From contig JAKAWN010000070.1 in the NCBI GenBank assembly GCA_021827245.1, positions 1 through 20,589 of the forward strand: a DNA stretch of 20,589 nt. Direction: 5' to 3'. The position numbers and the translations under genes are program-made. This DNA comes from Acidobacteriota bacterium. Its GTDB lineage: Bacteria > Acidobacteriota > Terriglobia > UBA7540. The notes beneath the pieces were generated by a model. It had not been told where the DNA came from. It searched no databases and saw only the letters and a program-made list of their open reading frames with translations. Of the stretch, positions 8,052 through 13,347 are shown piece by piece; position 1 is the first letter of the stretch, and each line of letters begins with the position of its first letter.

Positions 8052-8819
8052 ATGACACACCAACTGGTCCTGAGCCTGATCAGCGGAGTCTTCATTGCAG
8101 GTGCAGCCGCATATCTGGGGACCCTCATGTTATCGAAGAAAATGGCCGTGGTGGCCGGACCGTTAGGGCACCTGGCGCTGCCCGGAGCCGCACTGGCCTT
8201 GGTCTACGGATTCAGCATCTCCCTGGGCGCATTTCCGTTTGTCGTGGTGGGAATCCTGCTGATCTGGCTGCTGGAGATCAGGACAAAACTTCAGATGGAA
8301 GCCCTGACGGCCATCGTCTTCGCTACCGGCGTGGCGGCTGCTTTTCTTTTCCTGCCCATTGATAAAGCAGAGGCCGCTCTGATTGGTGACATCTCCGAAG
8401 TGGGAATCCATGCAACTATAGCTGCCGTCATTCTGGGCACGATAGTTTTGATTGCTGTTAACCGCAGCTACTCGGAAATCATGCTGCTGAGTATTCACGA
8501 GGATCTGGCAAAAACCGAAGGAATCAACATAAGGCTTTATAACCTACTCTACTTATCGGCCATTGCCATCATTGTGGCGCTGGGGGTCGATCTGGTCGGC
8601 GGGCTCATGACTGCAGCATTAGTAGCCATTCCCGCCGCAGCGGCAAAGAACGTAAGCAGAACGCTGGCGCAGTACGGACTGGCTTCAGGGGCCTTCGGTG
8701 TCGTCTCCGCGATCATCGGCATCCTTTCGTCAAACTTCGTCGGCCTTCCGGCTGGCCCGCTCGTGATTCTCACCAGCGCGGTCATTTTCCTGGTTACCGT
8801 CCCTGTAGCAAAAGTTTGA
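8052..8819 (+). CDS. Metal ABC importer permease, ZnuB-like (ABC-3 family)
   Basis: Inner-membrane permease partner of the preceding ATPase, 255 residues, typical for the ABC-3 family. It is almost entirely hydrophobic, with about eight predicted helices. It has the conserved ATPase-contact region around SIHEDLAKTEGINIRLYN, where the HEDLAKTEGI type sequence is highly conserved in ZnuB/MntB, and the following GVDLVGGLMTAALVAIPAAAA segment. ATG 8052 is preceded by AAGGTG at 8037-8042, partly inside the ATPase stop, which supports coupled translation. No gene for a ZnuA-like binding protein lies on either side in the window. The binding protein must be encoded elsewhere, or the pair uses a shared one. 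Confidence 0.9.
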   Translation: MTHQLVLSLISGVFIAGAAAYLGTLMLSKKMAVVAGPLGHLALPGAALALVYGFSISLGAFPFVVVGILLIWLLEIRTKLQMEALTAIVFATGVAAAFLFLPIDKAEAALIGDISEVGIHATIAAVILGTIVLIAVNRSYSEIMLLSIHEDLAKTEGINIRLYNLLYLSAIAIIVALGVDLVGGLMTAALVAIPAAAAKNVSRTLAQYGLASGAFGVVSAIIGILSSNFVGLPAGPLVILTSAVIFLVTVPVAKV

Positions 8820-8888
8820 ATTTAAAGCTGGCAGATGACACAGACCCTCAGCCCCGTGCAGCGGCTATTGCGAACCCCATTGAGAGAT

Positions 8889-8938
8889 TGGAGCGGGGGA
8901 CGGGAATCGAACCCGTGACGTCCAGCTTGGACAGCTAG
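8889..8938 (-). pseudogene. 3' half of a tRNA-Gly (UCC-like): remnant / putative attachment site
   Basis: On the minus strand this segment folds as the 3' part of a tRNA: anticodon stem CTAGC/GCTGG, loop TGTCCAA (UCC in anticodon position), variable ACGTC, T-arm ACGGG-TTCGATT-CCCGT, acceptor strand CCCCCGC, discriminator T and encoded CCA (8889-8891). The expected 5' half (acceptor GCGGGGG and a normal D-arm) is absent from the adjoining sequence. The invariant U33 is also replaced by G. It is therefore not a working tRNA. A fragment running from the anticodon loop to CCA is the usual crossover segment of tyrosine integrases. The strand and direction predict that any inserted element lies at higher coordinates, with the intact tRNA at its far end. 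Confidence 0.75.
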
Positions 8939-8950
8939 ACAAACCTAGCT
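8933..8950. repeat. Perfect inverted repeat at the edge of the tRNA fragment
   Basis: AGCTAG (8933-8938), loop ACAAAC, CTAGCT (8945-8950) form a perfect 6-bp stem. The left arm overlaps the anticodon stem of the tRNA remnant, exactly where tRNA similarity ends. It may be a chance product of the junction, or part of an integrase recognition site. Confidence 0.5.
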
Positions 8951-9328
8951 AAATCGTTGATTTTACGGAACGTTCGACAACAAAAAAGACAATAAAGCAC
9001 GAAGCACCACCCGTCATTCACTCGGATGGGTCCGTCGTACGGACAAGCCCGCCGTCAAAAAGACTGAGACATTTGCCACTCCTGTTGTAATGAACGAGGA
9101 GCGCCATAAATGAAGGTGATTAGCATGTTCTTACGTTTTGGGAGGCATTACCGCTATTGACAGGCCGTGCATTTAGAGTTACACAATATGTTGTAGTATA
9201 AATGGTTGTCGGATGCCGGTTGAAAGGGCGAGCGATCATGAGAGGAATCGTCGGCAGACGGGAGAATTGTCCGGAACATCCGGCCACCGTTCTCTCAGGT
9301 GTTCAAACTCCCGCCCTTCACACTGCAG

Positions 9329-9345
9329 CCGTTGGCCGCCAACGG
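9329..9345. repeat. 17-bp near-perfect palindrome
   Basis: CCGTTGGC-C-GCCAACGG is an 8-bp perfect inverted repeat around a single base. Its size suits an operator for a dimeric regulator or a small hairpin. It lies 180 bases upstream of the promoter of the LuxR-family gene, so a direct operator role is not established. Confidence 0.45.
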
Positions 9346-9525
9346 ATTTTGTTGCGCCAGCCAGATCTTCCGTTCGGTGGATCAAGCCAGTCGACCTTTT
9401 CTCTGGACCCTTACCCCGGATGATTGGTTCTACCCGCCTGTGAAACCTTTTGATGTTTGGGAACAGCAGGCCAAGGGTCTGGCGGGGCACGGTTTGTTTT
9501 TGCCGCAGCCCTTTCGAGAAATTGC

Positions 9526-9554
9526 TTGACTTCTCTGCCCCGGGTGACTATGAT
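9526..9554 (+). promoter_or_regulatory. Sigma70-type promoter for the LuxR-family gene
   Basis: TTGACT at 9526-9531 and TATGAT at 9549-9554 each match the sigma70 consensus at five of six positions and are separated by the ideal 17 bases. Transcription would start near 9561, giving a leader of about 140 bases before ATG 9704. This is the best promoter seen in the window. Confidence 0.6.
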
Positions 9555-9703
9555 AGGTCTTGATATTAGCAATATAGTAAACGTTCTGAGCTGTAAAGTG
9601 TCGCTAGGATAGCTCGAACGTAGGTTTCTGTTTGGGGCTTCGTTCAAATCCCTGGATTCTTAAATATCGCGTCGGGAAACCTTGTCTGCCTGGGAGGCAG
9701 TGC

Positions 9704-10441
9704 ATGCAACTTGGGATAGTCAGTTCACAGGTCCTCTTTCGCAAGGCTCTCTGCACACTTCTTACCGCAAGCGGAATATTTGCTGGTGTCGTAGAATTTG
9801 ACAGCGTCCCTGATCTCTTGCACGAGAACTCTACGTCGCATTCCGAAGTGCTGATTATTCACACAACCGAATGCGCTACTGGAATCGAGTCGCTGTCTGG
9901 GTTGCGTCATTTGTATCCGGCAGCGCGAATCCTGTTCCTGGCTGATGATCCAGATGAGGAATTTGGCGTGCGGGCTCTCGAGGCGGGAGCCTGGGGGTGC
10001 CTGTCAACGAAGGAGACTCCCGAGGTCTTAATCAAGGCGGTTGAGAAGGTGGCAAAGGGTGAGCGTTGGTTTGGCCGTCGGGTGACAAACGCCATCATAG
10101 ACAGATTCATTGCCGGACAGAAAACCAATCCGTTGCCTGCCCTGGGCCTCACCCGGCTGGAAATTGCCGGACAGAGAACCAATCCGTCGCCCGCCATGGG
10201 TCTCACCCCGAGGGAATGGGAGGTCTTGGCCCTTGTTGCCCAGGGACACTCTGACAAGGAAGTGGCAAACACTCTTTTTATCACCACGGGAACCGCCCAC
10301 TCTCATTTGAGATCAATTTACAGGAAACTTCAGGTCAGCACGCGACGTGCGGCCGCCGTCTCCTACTTCAAACGCATTCGCCGCGGAGGCGCGACCTTGG
10401 GTGAACCACCCGAAGAGATTGCTGGTTCCGGTACCGCATAG
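9704..10441 (+). CDS. LuxR/NarL-family regulator with a degenerate receiver domain
   Basis: Transcription regulator of 245 residues. ATG 9704 is set by GGGAGG at 9692-9697. Residues 1-120 follow the receiver fold, including the conserved Ala/Gly stretch before the Lys (ALEAGAWGCLSTKE, Lys103). However, the acidic pair after strand 1 is Ser-Ser (IVSSQ), and the phospho-acceptor Asp after strand 3 is replaced in LIIHTTE (His53). Phosphorylation at the usual site is therefore not expected. A linker with an 18-residue tandem duplication (136-171) leads into a GerE-type helix-turn-helix (about 167-225: LTPREWEVLALVAQGHSDKEVA, then the recognition helix around TTGTAHSHLRSIYRKL). It is transcribed alone from its own promoter. 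It precedes the repeat region and polysaccharide cluster, so it could regulate them, but that is inference. Confidence 0.88.
   Translation: MQLGIVSSQVLFRKALCTLLTASGIFAGVVEFDSVPDLLHENSTSHSEVLIIHTTECATGIESLSGLRHLYPAARILFLADDPDEEFGVRALEAGAWGCLSTKETPEVLIKAVEKVAKGERWFGRRVTNAIIDRFIAGQKTNPLPALGLTRLEIAGQRTNPSPAMGLTPREWEVLALVAQGHSDKEVANTLFITTGTAHSHLRSIYRKLQVSTRRAAAVSYFKRIRRGGATLGEPPEEIAGSGTA
10109..10216 (+). repeat. 54-bp in-frame tandem duplication inside the LuxR-family gene
   Basis: Two adjacent 54-bp copies (10109-10162 and 10163-10216) differ at 8 positions by my alignment. They encode IAGQKTNPLPALGLTRLE and IAGQRTNPSPAMGLTPRE. The second copy contains the true start of the helix-turn-helix (LTPRE), so the first copy is an inserted duplicate that lengthens the interdomain linker by 18 residues. 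Confidence 0.85.
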
Positions 10442-10576
10442 CCCTCCACGTAATTTCCCGCATTACAATTCATTCTGGCGCCCATGGAGTGTGAGACTCC
10501 AGGATAAAAGCGCTTGCAAGTCCGTTTCACGTGACGAAGTGGTCATTGATCCGGAGTGCGATGGGGCATCCGGTTC

Positions 10577-10699
10577 TTCGTTTTTTGTTCTCTCCCTCAT
10601 GTACCCTATTGATTCACTTTTTGTTCTCTCCAACCTACCCTATTTATTCGCCTTGTGTTCTCTCTCATCTACTCTATGTATTCGTTTTTTGTTCTCTCC
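10577..10699 (+). repeat. Degenerate tandem array, 3.5 units of 34-36 bp
   Basis: Units begin at 10577, 10613, 10647 and 10681. Each starts with a conserved 19-base block, TTCGTTTTTTGTTCTCTCC or a close variant (TTCACTTTTTG..., TTCGCCTTGTG...). A less conserved 15-17-base part ending in TACCCTATT-A-like sequence follows. The fourth unit stops after the 19-base block. The array is strongly pyrimidine-rich on the + strand. The variable parts are similar to each other and too short to be spacers, so it is not a CRISPR array. Confidence 0.8.
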
Positions 10700-10970
10700 T
10701 GTAAAAGTTGAGATACCTGCCCCAACCGGGACAAGGTTCATGAATTTTCGGTTCGATTTACAGGGGCCTCCAAAGAACAAAAGTCTTATATAGAGACTGT
10801 AGCTGGGTTCAGACTTCGATTGGGTTCTCCTCTCCTCTGCCGTGAGATCGCATGGGTTTCGAATCCTTTTTCCCTGAAGATAGGGATAGGACAGGGGGGA
10901 AGGAAACCTGCTTCCGACAAGGCCAAGTGCCCAAAATGGGATACCCTATTTTTCACCGACCTACCCCAAA

Positions 10971-10990
10971 AATCCCCCATTTAGGGGATT
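10971..10990. repeat. Hairpin AATCCCC / GGGGATT
   Basis: A perfect 7-bp stem (10971-10977 with 10984-10990) has a 6-base loop CATTTA. No T-run follows, so it is not a standard terminator. The right arm is immediately followed by GACT, creating TTGACT at 10989-10994. Confidence 0.45.
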
Positions 10991-11017
10991 GACTCCCCAA
11001 GCGTGCTTAGTGATAGA

Positions 11018-11106
11018 GTCGCTCTGTTGACTGTGGGGAAGCGGGCGGCTACGGTCCCGCAGCTCTTTATCTCGGGTCGACTCCCTCTTGACCGTGGGGA
11101 AGCGGG
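11018..11106 (+). repeat. Direct repeats TTGAC(T/C)GTGGGGAAGCGGG before the PilZ gene
   Basis: TTGACTGTGGGGAAGCGGG (11027-11045) recurs as TTGACCGTGGGGAAGCGGG (11088-11106), 61 bases apart, and looser similarity (GTCG, CTC) continues upstream of each. The second copy forms the ribosome binding region of the PilZ gene (GGGGAAG, 5 bases before ATG 11108). A third TTGACT followed by CCCCAAGCG lies at 10989. A regulator site, an RNA structure or a local duplication are all possible. Confidence 0.65.
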
Positions 11107-11107
11107 G

Positions 11108-11527
11108 ATGCAATCGAGTTATTCGAACAATGCGGCGGATCCGCCGATGGCTGAGGAGCGACGGCGCGAGATGCGATACGAGATCGATTGCCCGGTGACT
11201 GTGCTGACGCCGGGGCGGGGGAAAAAGCGGGTGCTCGGCTGCGGCAGGCTTTATGATATCAGCGATAAGGGGGCAAGGTTTTTCATTGACTCTCCCTTGG
11301 AGGTAGGCCACCGCATCTCACTAGAGGTTGATTTTCAGCATCCGGATTGCAAGGTTACGACCATCAGGTTCCGCGGGATTGTCAAACGTGTTTCGCCCGG
11401 AGAAATGCACGAGATTGCGGTTTCTTTGTTAAAGGGCGAAACATATATCCGCGGCAAAGGATCGCGCGCGAAGAGCAAAGACTCGCCGTGGAACCGAGTG
11501 GCCAAGGGCAGCAAATGGATTAATTGA
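11108..11527 (+). CDS. PilZ-domain protein (possible c-di-GMP receptor)
   Basis: A 139-residue protein built around one PilZ domain (about 16-110). The two ligand motifs are present: RxxxR as R19-R23 (RREMR) and DxSxxG as residues 50-55 (DISDKG), spaced as in c-di-GMP-binding PilZ proteins. No signal peptide or membrane helix is visible, so it should be cytoplasmic. The basic tail (GKGSRAKSKDSPWNRVAKGSK) lies outside the fold. ATG 11108 is chosen because GGGGAAG precedes it by 5 bases. The frame is open back to 11003 through the repeat region, and ATG 11147 is a shorter alternative. It is the first gene before the exporter genes, 89 bases from the antiterminator, so c-di-GMP control of polysaccharide export is a reasonable inference. 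Confidence 0.85.
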   Translation: MQSSYSNNAADPPMAEERRREMRYEIDCPVTVLTPGRGKKRVLGCGRLYDISDKGARFFIDSPLEVGHRISLEVDFQHPDCKVTTIRFRGIVKRVSPGEMHEIAVSLLKGETYIRGKGSRAKSKDSPWNRVAKGSKWIN

Positions 11528-11616
11528 GGGCGCGGGCCAATGGACCAATCGGCTCGCAATGGGTAAGGTGCAAGAGCTCAGGGGAAAAGGGCTCACGTAA
11601 CTTACAACGCGGAGCT

Positions 11617-12204
11617 ATGGCCAAAATTCAGGATTCAGCCAGTTTCATGACACAACTCCCAGCCTGGTTTGCCCTTTATACGCGGCACCGGCACGAAAAG
11701 ACGGTTGACCGGCTGATTTCAGAAAAAGGGGTCGAATCCTATCTTCCTCTTTACAAGGCGGCCCACCGCTGGAAGGATCGCCTCAGGGAACTGTCCCTGC
11801 CGCTGTTCCCCAACTACGTTTTCGTTCTGATGAGCCCCGGCCAGCGGGGTCTTGTGCTTTCGACACCGGGCGTCTATGATTTTGTGCGCCTGAGTGGGGT
11901 CCCGGCGCCCATTCCCGCCGAAGAAATCGAGGCGGTGCGCCGGGCGGTCCTGCACGGCCTGAACGCCGAGCCTCACCCCTTTCTGAAATCCGGCGACCGC
12001 GTGAGGGTGAAATCAGGGCCACTCGAAGGTCTCGAAGGCATTCTGGTTCGCAAGAAGAATTTTTATCGCCTGCTCCTGTCGGTCGAGTTGCTGGTGAAGT
12101 CGATTTCGGTGGAATTGGATGTTGCCGACGTGGAGAGGGCTTCCCAGGGCTATGCCGGTACAGTCTCCTGCGGTTCCTCGACAGCCGTCGCGAGCGGTTT
12201 TTAA
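11617..12204 (+). CDS. NusG/RfaH/UpxY-like transcription antiterminator
   Basis: A 195-residue specialised NusG paralogue. The NusG N-terminal domain covers about residues 15-115: WFALYTRHRHEKTV, then LPLFPNYVFV, which matches the LFPGYVFV-type core, and PGVYDFVRLSG. A KOW motif lies at about 125-150 (GDRVRVKSGPLEGLEGILV). Such proteins bind RNA polymerase and help it read through long surface-polysaccharide operons. ATG 11617 has GGAG only 2 bases upstream. ATG 11647 would start directly at the conserved domain, and the frame is open to 11524. The stop overlaps the start of the exporter gene by one base, so the two are translationally coupled. I saw no obvious ops-like element. Confidence 0.88.
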   Translation: MAKIQDSASFMTQLPAWFALYTRHRHEKTVDRLISEKGVESYLPLYKAAHRWKDRLRELSLPLFPNYVFVLMSPGQRGLVLSTPGVYDFVRLSGVPAPIPAEEIEAVRRAVLHGLNAEPHPFLKSGDRVRVKSGPLEGLEGILVRKKNFYRLLLSVELLVKSISVELDVADVERASQGYAGTVSCGSSTAVASGF

Positions 12205-13295
12205 TGAAGCCAGCCGTTCAAATGTGGAAAACGAATATTGCGTGGGTCCCAGGACCTGCCTGGTTCATCTCTGCCCTGTTCCTTAGCCTGGCCTTGTATT
12301 CCCCCTGGGCAATGGCAGGCGGCCAGACGCCTGCCTCTCCGGCAAAGAAGTCTGGCCCTGCCCTGACCCTTCCGTCCCAGCAGGTTGGATCGGAGGTGCC
12401 TAATGGCAACCTGGAGTACGTTATCGACCCGGACGACGTCCTGGATGTCGACGTCATGGGCGTGCGGCAACTGAGCCGGAGCTACCGGGTAAGTCCTGAC
12501 GGAAGCATCATGATTCCATTGCTATCCTCGCCGATAACAGCGGAGGGCCTGACTCTGAACCAACTCGCGGCGGTAATCGCAAACAAGCTGAAGACCGCAG
12601 GGCTCGTGAGCCATCCGCACGTGATTGTTAGCGTCAAGTCTTCGCAGGCGCATGCGGTGGCCATCGCGGGTGCTGTCAAGAATCCTCAAATCTATCCGAT
12701 CTTCGGACCGACGACACTGTTGGACGTTCTGTCACAGGCGGGCGGGCTTTCCCCGGATGCCGGGAGCACTGCTATCGTTACGCGCGGCGACGCCGCCATG
12801 CAGGCCTCGTGGCTGGGCAAAGGCTCAGAGTCGGCAGCCCCGGCAGAGCCAACGATCAAGGTGAAGTTGAAAGACCTGTTTGCCACCGGCAATCCGAAAT
12901 GGAACATCCTGGTCTATCCCGGGGATACTGTTACTGTTCAGCGGGCGGGAATTGTTTACGTCGTAGGAGCGGTGGAGCGTCCGGGCGGTTTTCCGGTGAG
13001 CAGCGGACGCGAAAGGATGACAGTCCTCGAAGCCGTAGCGCTCGGGAAAGGGCTGAAACCGACGGCACTTCAGAAGAAGGCAATGATCATCCGCCGGGGA
13101 AAGCAGTTCCCAGGCGGCCGGAAAGAGATTCCGGTCAATCTCAAGAAGATTCTGGCAGGTCACGCTCCTGACACGAGCCTTGAGGCGAACGACATTCTAT
13201 TCGTTCCCGACAGCGCTTCCAAGCGGGCTATGCGGCAAGGGGCGAGGGCTGCCATCCAGATTGCCTCGGGCATAATTATCTGGGGCCGGTATTGA
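12204..13295 (+). CDS. Polysaccharide export outer-membrane protein, Wza-like (Poly_export + SLBB)
   Basis: Outer-membrane/periplasmic export channel for exopolysaccharide or capsule, 363 residues. The signal peptide has its hydrophobic core around residues 20-35 and probable cleavage at AMA-GG near 38. There is no lipobox Cys, unlike E. coli Wza. The Poly_export domain starts at about residue 71 (YVIDPDDVLDVDVMG, then VSPDGSIMIPLL) and runs to about 145. Two SLBB-type beta-grasp units follow: AVAIAGAVKNPQIYPI near 151-166, and GIVYVVGAVERPGGFPV near 250. The C-terminus has a short hydrophobic or amphipathic stretch (AIQIASGIIIWG) that could be the membrane-spanning helix. The ATG overlaps the stop of the antiterminator. 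Wzc-like kinase follows after 52 bases. Confidence 0.9.
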   Translation: MKPAVQMWKTNIAWVPGPAWFISALFLSLALYSPWAMAGGQTPASPAKKSGPALTLPSQQVGSEVPNGNLEYVIDPDDVLDVDVMGVRQLSRSYRVSPDGSIMIPLLSSPITAEGLTLNQLAAVIANKLKTAGLVSHPHVIVSVKSSQAHAVAIAGAVKNPQIYPIFGPTTLLDVLSQAGGLSPDAGSTAIVTRGDAAMQASWLGKGSESAAPAEPTIKVKLKDLFATGNPKWNILVYPGDTVTVQRAGIVYVVGAVERPGGFPVSSGRERMTVLEAVALGKGLKPTALQKKAMIIRRGKQFPGGRKEIPVNLKKILAGHAPDTSLEANDILFVPDSASKRAMRQGARAAIQIASGIIIWGRY

Positions 13296-13347
13296 CTCCG
13301 GACCCGACGAAAAAGCGCCGCTGACTTCCAAAGGATCAGGCTAAGAC

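Larger units (their letters stand above)
8951..9703. other. Gene-free region between tRNA scar and LuxR regulator
   Basis: About 750 bases without a supportable gene. The first 200 bases, right of the tRNA scar, are clearly more A/T-rich than the flanking operons. Short frames around 9202-9530 on both strands overlap each other and have no ribosome binding site or recognisable motif. One frame (9299-9529) is rich in Pro and aromatic residues but has no assignable family. Near 9157 a TTGACA occurs, with only a poor -10 (TACACA at 9180-9185). The supportable sites are a 17-bp palindrome (9329-9345) and the promoter at 9526-9554, listed separately. Confidence 0.5.
10442..11107. other. Repeat-rich intergenic region upstream of the polysaccharide cluster
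   Basis: About 670 bases without a supportable gene. It contains a tandem array (10577-10699), an inverted copy of its core (AGAACAAAA at 10774-10782), a hairpin (10971-10990) and direct repeats next to the PilZ start (11018-11106). TTGACT at 10989-10994 has only poor -10 candidates 16-18 bases on. I found no sigma54-type GG-N10-GC site. The density of repeats and the position suggest a regulatory region. Confidence 0.55.

Noticed and set aside
8885..8965. Complete tRNA gene
   Set aside because: The 5' acceptor strand and D-arm are missing and U33 is replaced by G. Only the 3' half fits.
9157..9185. TTGACA followed by TACACA as a second promoter
   Set aside because: The -35 is perfect, but the -10 matches at only three positions and no gene follows closely.
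9299..9529. 76-codon frame with aromatic/Pro-rich product
   Set aside because: It begins with GTG without a ribosome binding site, overlaps other frames of similar size and has no recognisable family.
10577..10700. Possible CRISPR array
   Set aside because: The parts between conserved blocks are only 15-17 bases and are themselves similar, and no cas genes are present.
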